Positions 1-5,414 of a DNA stretch of 9,073 nucleotides are shown one piece after another. The notes under the pieces are model-generated. The model searched no databases. It saw only the letters and a program-made list of their open reading frames with translations, and was not told the origin of the DNA. Origin of the DNA: Bacteroidota bacterium (lineage in GTDB: Bacteria; Bacteroidota; Bacteroidia; Chitinophagales; Chitinophagaceae); contig JAEWJV010000543.1 of NCBI GenBank assembly GCA_023386395.1, positions 1 through 9,073 on the forward strand, given 5' to 3'. Position 1 is the stretch's first letter. The number at the start of each line of letters is the position of its first letter. The position numbers were made by a program, and so were the translations under genes.

Positions 1-204
1 GGCAATCCCATGAGCGTGCATATGCACCTTAATACACAAGTACCATTAATGAAGGAACATTTTCGGCGCTGGCTGCAGTTATTTGCAGGAACAGTTGACG
101 AATTATTTGAAGGAAAGAAGGCTGATATTGTAAAGGAAAAAGCAGCAAGCATTGCCGCCATAATGGAAACGAAAATTACATCGCCATTTAAAATTGTGCG
201 CTGA
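1..204 (+). CDS. Group III truncated haemoglobin, 3' end only (5' cut by window edge)
   Basis: The reading frame is open from base 1 (G-N-P-M-S-V-H-M-H-L...) to the TGA at 202-204, so the first ATG at base 10 is internal and the gene starts before the window. The 67 visible residues match the second half of small 2-on-2 globins of group III. There is a GNPMSVHMHL segment (F-helix region), in which the first His aligns with the haem-binding proximal His by family pattern. It is followed by HFRRWLQLF (G helix with the conserved Trp) and a final helix with TVDELFEG...KAASIAAIM. Family members bind haem and O2 or NO in the cytoplasm and are often linked to nitrosative or oxygen stress; the physiological role here is inferred. 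The stop lies 2 bases before the next ATG, so translational coupling with the DUF488 gene is likely. Confidence 0.85.
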   Translation, partial: GNPMSVHMHLNTQVPLMKEHFRRWLQLFAGTVDELFEGKKADIVKEKAASIAAIMETKITSPFKIVR

Positions 205-206
205 AC

Positions 207-566
207 ATGAATATACGGTTAAAAAGAGTTTACGAAGAAAAAGAAAAGGCAGACGGGTTTCGCATACTGGTTGACAGGCTGTGGCCTCGTGGCATTAAGA
301 AAGAAGATATGCATGTTGATATTTGGCTGAAAGACATTGCACCATCAACCGCTTTGCGTAAATGGTTTAATCATGATGCGGCAAAATGGGAAGTATTTAA
401 AACAAAATACAAAACAGAGTTGCGGCAATCTGAAGTGCTTGATGCATTGAAACAGCTAATAAAAAAGCATAAAACCGTTACCCTGGTTTACAGCGCAAAA
501 GATGAAATACATAACCAGGCAGCAGCGTTAAAAGAATTGATAGATAAACAACAGGGCGGCCTTTAA
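207..566 (+). CDS. DUF488 family protein (YeaO-like), 119 aa
   Basis: This is a full-length small cytoplasmic protein of the DUF488 family. The signature segments are all present: RILVDRLWPRGIKKE at residues 19-33, WLKDIAPSTALRKWFNH at 40-56 and VTLVYSAKDEIHNQA at 91-105. The biochemical function of the family is not established. The conserved Arg/Trp/Asp-rich patches suggest a small-molecule or nucleic-acid binding fold, but I assign none. The ATG starts 2 bases after the globin stop, with no Shine-Dalgarno sequence, which suggests one operon with re-initiation. Globin and DUF488 genes as neighbours would suit a stress-related unit; this is contextual inference. The stop is TAA at 564-566. 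Confidence 0.88.
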   Translation: MNIRLKRVYEEKEKADGFRILVDRLWPRGIKKEDMHVDIWLKDIAPSTALRKWFNHDAAKWEVFKTKYKTELRQSEVLDALKQLIKKHKTVTLVYSAKDEIHNQAAALKELIDKQQGGL

Positions 567-588
567 CGGAAAACAAACACCTGATTTA

Positions 589-620
589 TTGTGTAATATT
601 TAATGCTGCTTTTAATTTTG
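589..620 (+). promoter_or_regulatory. Candidate Bacteroidota-type promoter for the Crp/Fnr gene
   Basis: TAATTTTG at 613-620 fits the Bacteroidota sigma-A -7 consensus TAnnTTTG exactly, and TTG at 589-591 sits 21 bases upstream as the -33 element. Transcription would begin near 625, leaving a leader of only about 6 bases before the ATG at 631. This gives the regulator a promoter separate from the globin-DUF488 pair. Confidence 0.45.
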
Positions 621-630
621 AATTGCAGAA

Positions 631-1194
631 ATGGATAACTTTTTTTCAACGGTTTCTCAATATACCCGCCTGTCTGCACAAAGCCGGCAGGCGCTGGCAG
701 CCCATCTGAAAAAACTGGTGTTACCCAAAGGGCATATCCTTATTAAGCCTGATACTACAAGCAATTTTACTTACTTTATAGACAGCGGATTAACGCGTAC
801 TTATTATCTGAAAGATGGCAAAGATGTTACGGACTGGATAAGCGATGAGCATTCTTTTGCATCTTCCATTATCAGCTTTATTACACGCAGGCCCGACAGG
901 CGCGGGATTGAACTCCTGGAAGATTCCGTTCTTTATTCACTTCACTACAACGACCTTGATAATCTTTGCAACAAGTATCACGATATAGAAAATCTTTACA
1001 GGAAATTAGTATCGTTCGGGTTAGTGCAGTTACAACATAAATTTGATGACCTGCATTTTGCAACCGCACTGGAACGCTACCAGGTATTAATGCAAACACA
1101 CCCTTCTTTTATACAAAGAGTACCGCTTGGCATGATTGCTTCTTACCTGGGTATTACACAGGAAACCCTCAGCAGGATACGCTCGCAGATCTGA
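631..1194 (+). CDS. Crp/Fnr family transcriptional regulator, 187 aa
   Basis: The protein has the compact Bacteroidota Crp/Fnr layout. An N-terminal cyclic-nucleotide-binding-like beta barrel spans about residues 20-110 (LVLPKGHILIKPDTTSNFTY, then a loop around GLTRTYYLKDGKDVTDW). A dimerisation helix follows at about 115-140, then a C-terminal winged helix-turn-helix at about 163-186 (RVPLGMIASYLGITQETLSRI). ITQETLSRIR is the recognition helix typical of the family. No Cys cluster for an Fe-S centre is present: Cys113 is the only Cys. An FNR-type oxygen sensor is therefore unlikely and the effector is unknown. The protein ends right after the recognition helix, as is common in this subgroup. 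It lies between a stress-related pair and a DoxX-like gene, and members of this group often control adjacent genes; a 7-bp inverted repeat upstream of the DoxX-like gene is a possible target, purely as inference. Confidence 0.9.
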   Translation: MDNFFSTVSQYTRLSAQSRQALAAHLKKLVLPKGHILIKPDTTSNFTYFIDSGLTRTYYLKDGKDVTDWISDEHSFASSIISFITRRPDRRGIELLEDSVLYSLHYNDLDNLCNKYHDIENLYRKLVSFGLVQLQHKFDDLHFATALERYQVLMQTHPSFIQRVPLGMIASYLGITQETLSRIRSQI

Positions 1195-1234
1195 TTTTTT
1201 GATAAATGTCAAAGGCTTTTCCGGCAGGTGTTTT

Positions 1235-1260
1235 CACCTTTGTATTACAAAAAAATACAA
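1235..1260 (+). promoter_or_regulatory. Possible -7 element and overlapping inverted repeat before the DoxX-like gene
   Basis: CACCTTTG at 1235-1242 resembles the 3' part of the TAnnTTTG -7 element, though without the TA and without a clear -33 TTG. Overlapping it is a perfect 7-bp inverted repeat, TTGTATT (1240-1246) and AATACAA (1254-1260), with a 7-base spacer. A repeat of this kind over the expected start of transcription could be an operator or a small 5' hairpin. If transcription starts near 1248, the ATG at 1206 is not in the transcript, which supports 1266 as the real start. Confidence 0.3.
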
Positions 1261-1265
1261 GGATT

Positions 1266-1637
1266 ATGAACAACACTATTCTTTGGATTTTACAAATAAT
1301 TACAGCAGTAATTTTTCTTTATTCAGGCATTTGTAAATCTTTATTACCGGAGCGGGTATTAGTGGCAAAAGGTCAAACAGGTGTTGAAGGGCTTCCTGCC
1401 TTCTTTATAAAATTTATTGGCGTTTCGGAGATAGCAGGCGCTGCCGGGCTGATTGTACCGGTGTACTTTCACATTACATCATGGTTAACACCCGTTGCAG
1501 CGCTTTGCCTTGCTTTTATTATGCCGTTTGCGGCGTACATACATTACAAAAGAAATGAGCCCAAAAATGTACTTACCAATATTATCGTTTTCCTGTTTTG
1601 CATTTTAATTGCATGCGGGCGGCTGTTTTTCAATTAA
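1266..1637 (+). CDS. DoxX-like small membrane protein, 123 aa
   Basis: This is a four-helix inner-membrane protein of the DoxX/DoxX-like group. Hydrophobic segments lie at about residues 5-23, 46-67, 73-94 and 103-121. The first holds the typical FLYSGICKSL motif ('xxxSGxxKL' of the family) and the second FIGVSEIAGAAGLIVP. Length fits the family. Some DoxX proteins take part in redox or oxidative-stress functions, but most, including this one, have no proven role. An in-frame ATG at 1206 would add 20 residues (SKAFPAGVFTFVLQ...). I reject it because the added stretch is not family-like and overlaps the probable promoter. The gene is 72 bases after the Crp/Fnr gene. It converges on msrB with a 21-base gap that holds no obvious terminator. 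Confidence 0.8.
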   Translation: MNNTILWILQIITAVIFLYSGICKSLLPERVLVAKGQTGVEGLPAFFIKFIGVSEIAGAAGLIVPVYFHITSWLTPVAALCLAFIMPFAAYIHYKRNEPKNVLTNIIVFLFCILIACGRLFFN

Positions 1638-1658
1638 GAAAAACTTATAAGGCAATGC

Positions 1659-2192
1659 TCACATACCATCCGGCACAAAATCCAATGAAACGGAATTCAT
1701 GCAATAGCGCTTATGCGTAGGCGCCGGGCCATCATCAAAAATATGCCCCAGGTGTGAGTTGCAGCGGGCGCATTCCACTTCAATGCGGCGCATGCCATGC
1801 GAGTTATCTTCTTTGTAAATAACACTGTTCTTTCTTTCTGTTTCAAAAAAGCTTGGCCAGCCGCAGGTACTTGAAAATTTTGCAGTAGAGCGAAACAATT
1901 CATTGCCGCATACAGCACAATAGTAAGTGCCTTTGTCATCAGAGTCCCAGTATTTGCCGGTAAAAGGCATTTCTGTGTTTTGCTCCCGGGCAACGGCATA
2001 TAAATCATGAGGCAAAATTTTCTTCCATTCTGCATCACTTACATTCAAATGCGTTGTATCTGTGCGGGAATAATATGGATTGTTTGCATGATCTTCTTTT
2101 GTCATCATATCGTTGTTATTTTTTTGTTGTGCATTGCTGCTGCAGCTTGCCAACATGCAAAACAGCAGGCAGGTTATAAATACAGGTTTCAT
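1659..2192 (-). CDS. msrB: Peptide-methionine (R)-S-oxide reductase MsrB, lipoprotein form
   Basis: MsrB reduces the R-epimer of methionine sulfoxide in proteins. With the start at 2192 the protein is 177 aa and opens with a lipoprotein signal, MKPVFITCLLFCMLASC, cut before Cys17, so it should sit on the outer face of the inner membrane or in the periplasm. The catalytic domain carries both zinc pairs, YYCAVCG (Cys92, Cys95) and ECARC (Cys141, Cys144). It also has the CGWPSFF motif (from Cys110), the GHIFDDGP loop and the catalytic RYCMNSVSLDF (Cys164). An upstream ATG at 2213 would add MLFNHTK and push the signal inward, so 2192 is preferred. It is downstream of msrA on the same strand, about 92 bases away. 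The two enzymes together repair both sulfoxide epimers, probably in exported proteins. Confidence 0.93.
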   Translation of the reverse strand: MKPVFITCLLFCMLASCSSNAQQKNNNDMMTKEDHANNPYYSRTDTTHLNVSDAEWKKILPHDLYAVAREQNTEMPFTGKYWDSDDKGTYYCAVCGNELFRSTAKFSSTCGWPSFFETERKNSVIYKEDNSHGMRRIEVECARCNSHLGHIFDDGPAPTHKRYCMNSVSLDFVPDGM

Positions 2193-2284
2193 TTTTGTAT
2201 GATTGAAAAGCATAAAGTTATCTTTTTATTATCCAGGAAATAAATGTGCGCATATCGGTTAATCGTATTCCCATGCACTGTTCT

Positions 2285-2995
2285 CTATTTATTATCTGCC
2301 AGTTTTTCCTTAAACACTTTCCTGAATTTATCTAATTTAGGTTTTATTACCAGCCGGCAATAAGGCTGATCCGTATTATTATCATAATAATCCTGGTGAT
2401 AATCTTCTGCCTTATAAAAAACGGTGTAAGGGCTTACTTCCGTAACAATCTTATTGGGGTAAGCCTTTTCTTCATCTAATTTATGGATATAATATTCAGC
2501 CAGTTTATTCTGCTCATCATTATGAAAAAATATAGCCGACCGGTATTGCGTACCCACATCATTACCCTGGCGGTTAAGCTGCGTGGGATCGTGTGCTACA
2601 AAGAATGCGGCTAACAGTTCATCATAAGAAATTATTGAAGGATCATATACAATATTGCAGGCCTCTGCGTGGCCGGTTGTGCCGGTGCAAACTAATTTAT
2701 AGCTTGGGTTTGCCACATCGCCGCCGGTAAAGCCCGATGTTACAGATATTACGCCATCCAATTGTTTAAACTGTTCTTCCACACACCAGAAACATCCTGC
2801 GGCAAAGGTTGCCGTATCTGTTGCATGCATCTTATCCATGTTTGCATTTTCTTGTTTTACCTGTGTCATTGCTTCAAATGTTTTTGTTTGATTAATAGGC
2901 TGTGCCTGTTGCCCGCATGCTGCAAAAGGAATGGCGAAAAATATAAAAGCTGCTTGTCTGAATAGCTTTACAAAGCTTGAATAAATGATAGTCAT
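2285..2995 (-). CDS. msrA: Peptide-methionine (S)-S-oxide reductase MsrA, lipoprotein form
   Basis: MsrA reduces the S-epimer of methionine sulfoxide using a catalytic Cys recycled by thiols or thioredoxin-like partners. The protein is 236 aa. It has a signal sequence with lipobox FAAC (Cys27), a linker rich in Gln/Lys/Met to about residue 60, and then the MsrA domain. GCFWCVEEQF (catalytic Cys68) opens the domain. SGFTGGDVANPSY, TGTTGHAEAC, FFVAHDPTQLNRQGNDVGTQYRS, AEDYHQDYY and PYCRLVIKPKLDKFR follow in the expected order. The lipobox predicts membrane anchoring on the periplasmic side, matching MsrB. The gene starts only 60 bases after the spondin-lipoprotein gene, and that gap is largely filled by a hairpin. 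No clear separate promoter was found, so partial read-through from upstream is possible. Confidence 0.95.
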   Translation of the reverse strand: MTIIYSSFVKLFRQAAFIFFAIPFAACGQQAQPINQTKTFEAMTQVKQENANMDKMHATDTATFAAGCFWCVEEQFKQLDGVISVTSGFTGGDVANPSYKLVCTGTTGHAEACNIVYDPSIISYDELLAAFFVAHDPTQLNRQGNDVGTQYRSAIFFHNDEQNKLAEYYIHKLDEEKAYPNKIVTEVSPYTVFYKAEDYHQDYYDNNTDQPYCRLVIKPKLDKFRKVFKEKLADNK

Positions 2996-3012
2996 GTTAT
3001 ACGTTTTATCAA

Positions 3013-3050
3013 AAGCACTGGCAAAGGCTTTTAAACTTTTACCAGTGCTT
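3013..3050 (-). terminator. Hairpin terminator after the spondin-lipoprotein gene
   Basis: AAGCACTGG (3013-3021) and CCAGTGCTT (3042-3050) form a perfect 9-bp stem. Pairing continues inward after one mismatch (3023-3027 with 3036-3040), leaving an 8-base loop. It begins 5 bases beyond the stop codon at 3056-3058 on the minus strand and is followed by a short T-run (CTTTTGAT), as expected of an intrinsic terminator. It also lies immediately before msrA, so it could work as an attenuator between the two genes. Confidence 0.65.
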
Positions 3051-3055
3051 AAAAG

Positions 3056-4354
3056 TTATTGAAGTGTTACTTTGATAATATCACTTATTGCAGGCAGCGT
3101 TGTAAATGCATTGGGGTTGGGCACTGCTTCAATAGGTTTATTTTCATCAAGCGGTGTGCCAGCCAGGTTAAACTGCGTAATCCCTGCTCCGGGGAACTGG
3201 TTTACAGCCGTTCCGTCATCAAATAAACCTATAGTGGCAGATACATCGCCTTTTTGCGTGGCATCTATATCATTGCCGGTTGTAGCAAAAAACCAGTCGT
3301 TTGAAAAACCATACATGGTAGCAATGGCAATCCTGTCGCCCTTAACAACCGATAATGCCTGTAATACTTTTCCGCCATCAGCTCCATTAATTTTTGGCAG
3401 CAATACGGTATTTGCTGCATCCTTTAAAACATATACAGTTTTAACACCCGGTTTTGTTTTTAAAACATCAGCCAGTACATCGGCGTTGCCTTTTTGCGCC
3501 AGTTCTTTCAGGCCTTCTCCCCTGTCGTTTTCACCCACTTTATAAAACGGGTTTTCTGTGCCGTTATATACTACCACCAACACAGGCGATAATGGTGTAA
3601 AAATGCCGGTGAGGCCAGACAGGTAACTGTTCAAAACACTGTTATCGCCCATTTCAGCAATATTGGTAAGCCCGTTTGCGGTGGGCTGGCCTGATGTATA
3701 AATGGCATTGGGAAGCAACTGGTTGCCGCCTGCTACATATGATATAGTCCATACGCCGGGGCTGAATGGCGTTTCATTTTGTGTTTTGCCGGAATTATTT
3801 TTAATAGTGAGTGTAAACATAGAATTGCCGTCGTAAGCAAGCGATACATTCATCAATTGCGATGCCGGCAGGTAAGTGTGTCCATAATCATCTATACCAT
3901 TTACCTCTTTAATATTTTTAACAGTGGTTTCTGCGGTTCCGGGGTGTGTAACAGTCATACCGGGCGCCTGGTTTTCACGGGTGCCGTTATCCCATAATTT
4001 TATTTGAGATGAAACATCGCCTGTTATTGGCGTGCCATCATCATTATATAGTTTGATGCCGGGGTTCTCAGGGGCGAAAAATAAATCATTGCTCCAGCCA
4101 TACATGGTGGCAAAAGTGAGGTATTGATTTTTAGCTGCAGAGAAAGTAATGGATGTTGACTGGCCGGGTAATATCACCGGCGGTGTTCCGGTGCCCTGGA
4201 AAGTTCCGGATTCAACGAGCGGTTTGCTGTCCAATACATTTTCAATGGTGATGGTATTAGCCTGTGCAGGCGGCATATCATCTTTTTTACAGGAGGCAAA
4301 CAATAAAGCTGATATACCCAGCATAATGCATGCCCTGATAGTGTTTGTTTTCAT
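3056..4354 (-). CDS. Secreted lipoprotein with two spondin-N-like domains, 432 aa
   Basis: From the ATG at 4354 the protein opens with a lipoprotein signal (MKTNTIRACIMLGISALLFASC, lipobox Cys22), followed by KKDD and a short linker. Two tandem copies of a spondin-N-like unit can be seen. ATMYGWSNDLFFAP at 82-95 recurs as ATMYGFSNDWFFAT at 345-358. GDVSSQIKLWDNGT at 112-125 recurs as GDVSATIGLFDDGT at 369-382. Between them is FSPGVWTISY, then PFYKVGENDRGEGLKELAQ, the usual C-terminal part of the first unit. The spondin-N fold is known from animal extracellular matrix proteins. Bacterial members are exported and of unknown function, with acidic loops that may bind Ca2+. The upstream ATG at 4390 would bury the signal behind 12 extra residues and is rejected. 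KKDD after the lipobox Cys resembles the charged export signals reported for Bacteroidota surface lipoproteins, so outer-surface display is possible. Confidence 0.85.
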   Translation of the reverse strand: MKTNTIRACIMLGISALLFASCKKDDMPPAQANTITIENVLDSKPLVESGTFQGTGTPPVILPGQSTSITFSAAKNQYLTFATMYGWSNDLFFAPENPGIKLYNDDGTPITGDVSSQIKLWDNGTRENQAPGMTVTHPGTAETTVKNIKEVNGIDDYGHTYLPASQLMNVSLAYDGNSMFTLTIKNNSGKTQNETPFSPGVWTISYVAGGNQLLPNAIYTSGQPTANGLTNIAEMGDNSVLNSYLSGLTGIFTPLSPVLVVVYNGTENPFYKVGENDRGEGLKELAQKGNADVLADVLKTKPGVKTVYVLKDAANTVLLPKINGADGGKVLQALSVVKGDRIAIATMYGFSNDWFFATTGNDIDATQKGDVSATIGLFDDGTAVNQFPGAGITQFNLAGTPLDENKPIEAVPNPNAFTTLPAISDIIKVTLQ

Positions 4355-4397
4355 TGTTATTTTATTTTGATAGCACAAAAAAACAAACACGGTATCC

Positions 4398-4423
4398 CAA
4401 AGCAGTTGCGGAATTATAACAAA
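4398..4423 (-). promoter_or_regulatory. Candidate promoter for the spondin-lipoprotein gene
   Basis: On the minus strand, TTTG (4420-4423) and a second TTTG (4398-4401) are 18 bases apart, the spacing of Bacteroidota -33 and -7 elements. The -7 lacks the leading TA (it reads CTGCTTTG). Transcription would start near 4392, giving a leader of about 38 bases before the ATG at 4354. Confidence 0.33.
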
Positions 4424-4500
4424 AGTATCACGGAAAGCAGAAGTGTAATGTTGGATTGTCCTAACAACAATTGATTCTATATAACATTAAAGCGTTGATT

Positions 4501-4529
4501 TTGAATAGCGGCTTTTTTGAGTAGTTTCG
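4501..4529 (+). promoter_or_regulatory. Candidate promoter at the head of the cassette-like pair
   Basis: TAGTTTCG at 4522-4529 differs from the TAnnTTTG -7 consensus in one base. TTG at 4501-4503, inside TTTTG, lies 18 bases upstream. Transcription would start near 4535, just before the left boundary repeat at 4552, and read into the membrane-protein gene and perhaps on into the nuclease gene. A promoter directly before the first unit is what a promoterless cassette would need. Confidence 0.4.
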
Positions 4530-4551
4530 TATTTTATAACATAAAGCAGCG

Positions 4552-5405
4552 TGTTGGTAGCAATGTTAATTGACACCCAAACATTTCAATGGTTATGACC
4601 TTGTGGCAAAAAGTTAGACGAAGTCAATATGAATTTGAAATAAAATTTTTTGGTTCAATTATTCTTCTTGCTGTAGGAGCTTTTCTTTTCTATTTAATAA
4701 ACAAATTGTTTGACAAAATTCCTGACGTTGAATCTTTTTTTAATAACAATGCCCATTATCTCTTTTTCTTTGTTTGCGCTTTTTTAGCAGTCTGCTTAAT
4801 AAGTTACATCGTTTATAAAAGAACTCTTGATTTTGTCGACGCTGAAACGAAAATCTCTATTAAAGCAATAAATTTTCTGATTTTTCTTTGGGTAGTTTTT
4901 TGGCTTGCATGGTCTATATTTTGTGCTTGGTTGACTTTCAAGCAAGCGCCTTCAACCATGCTGGTAAAAATCATTATTGTGACACTTGCTGTTGTTCCGG
5001 GTTTAACTTCGTTTGTTCTATCAAATAAATTTAGACAACAAGACATTTTATTTGAAGAAGAAAGTAAGAAAAGAATGGGTGACAACTACTATAAAACAGA
5101 AGTATATACTATTTACTTAGACAAAAAATATTATGTTGGTTTTTATGGGTTACTATGTTTACCAGTTTATTTAATTACAATATTTATTGAACATCTTTTA
5201 AATTAAAAACACTGCTACCAACAGTAGGTTCGGCAAAATGCGGGCAGACAATCCGCAACATCAACTTTTTGTTTTGCTATTGTGCTGCAGTTATCAGGGC
5301 GACGGAATTCTATTTAGCAAAGAATGTATCTTCAACTTTGAAAAAAATTAACAACGGTTTCGGCTGACTTTGCGCTATTACCCGCAATTCGCGAAGCCTT
5401 TAACG
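4552..5405 (+). mobile_element. Cassette-like unit 1: boundary repeat, membrane-protein gene, folded end element
   Basis: The unit starts at TGTTGGTAGCAATGTT (4552-4567). The reverse complement recurs with one mismatch at 5208-5223 (AACACTGCTACCAACA), 1 base after the gene's stop. The gene thus fills the space between its own complementary ends almost completely. A large imperfect palindrome follows (5208-5414), whose 3' end, AACGTTATATGC, opens the next unit. In integrons the first segment of an attC site is complementary to the start of its own cassette, because the two meet in the circular form. That is the relation seen here. If exchange took place at G/TT, the unit would be 4554-5405, 852 bases. 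The interpretation is inference; the repeats are directly visible. Confidence 0.5.
4589..5206 (+). CDS. Unrecognised five-helix membrane protein, 205 aa
   Basis: I do not recognise the family. The protein has a short charged N-terminus (WQKVRRSQYEFEIK) and then hydrophobic segments at about residues 20-40, 57-76, 93-117, 124-145 and 182-203. Trp-rich WVVFWLAWSIFCAWL lies in the third. A hydrophilic stretch at 146-181 carries NKFRQQDILFEEESKKRMGD and probably forms the only sizeable soluble loop. No catalytic motif is apparent. An alternative ATG lies at 4595. There is no Shine-Dalgarno sequence. The gene is visibly richer in A+T than those to its left. It is enclosed by a 15/16 inverted repeat, which suggests a transferred cassette gene. 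By analogy with other cassette arrays it could serve defence or stress resistance, but nothing in the protein itself shows that. Confidence 0.8.
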   Translation: MVMTLWQKVRRSQYEFEIKFFGSIILLAVGAFLFYLINKLFDKIPDVESFFNNNAHYLFFFVCAFLAVCLISYIVYKRTLDFVDAETKISIKAINFLIFLWVVFWLAWSIFCAWLTFKQAPSTMLVKIIIVTLAVVPGLTSFVLSNKFRQQDILFEEESKKRMGDNYYKTEVYTIYLDKKYYVGFYGLLCLPVYLITIFIEHLLN

Positions 5406-5414
5406 TTATATGCG
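5208..5414 (+). repeat. attC-like palindromic element 1 between the two cassette-like genes
   Basis: The non-coding stretch 5207-5445 is dominated by an imperfect palindrome. The left arm GGTTCGGCAAAATGCGGG (5227-5244) pairs with the right arm CCCGCAATTCGCGAAGCC (5381-5398) over about 13 of 18 positions, with mismatches in the middle as in attC stems. The 136 bases between them contain CATCAACTTTT (5259-5269), also present in element 2. The 5' end TGCTACCAACA (5213-5223) is complementary to the start of unit 1. The 3' end AACGTTATATGC (5402-5413) opens unit 2 and carries the GTT triplet at 5405-5407, against AAC at 5220-5222. Some arm bases also resemble a transcription terminator stem, but no T-run follows. 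Confidence 0.55.

Noticed and set aside
1206..1265. Upstream ATG extending the DoxX-like protein by 20 residues
   Set aside because: The extension is not hydrophobic or family-like and overlaps the probable promoter and inverted repeat; 1266 gives the usual N-terminus.
3072..3545. 157-codon open frame on the plus strand
   Set aside because: It lies wholly inside the spondin-lipoprotein gene on the other strand, has no recognisable domain, and the minus-strand protein has a full signal and repeated motifs.
4449..4466. TGTTGGA/TCCTAACA near-palindrome in the divergent intergenic region
   Set aside because: It is short and needs a bulge to pair; no promoter or gene end depends on it clearly, so I see no support for a feature.
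4552..5223. Unit 1 as a simple transposon with terminal inverted repeats
   Set aside because: There is no transposase, no evident target duplication, and unit 2 has different end sequences while sharing the internal element features; a fixed-end transposon or MITE family would keep the ends constant.
5208..5414. Element 1 as a plain intrinsic terminator
   Set aside because: The arms are 136 bases apart, the middle is mismatched and no T-run follows; size and shared loop motif with element 2 argue for another role, though some termination cannot be excluded.
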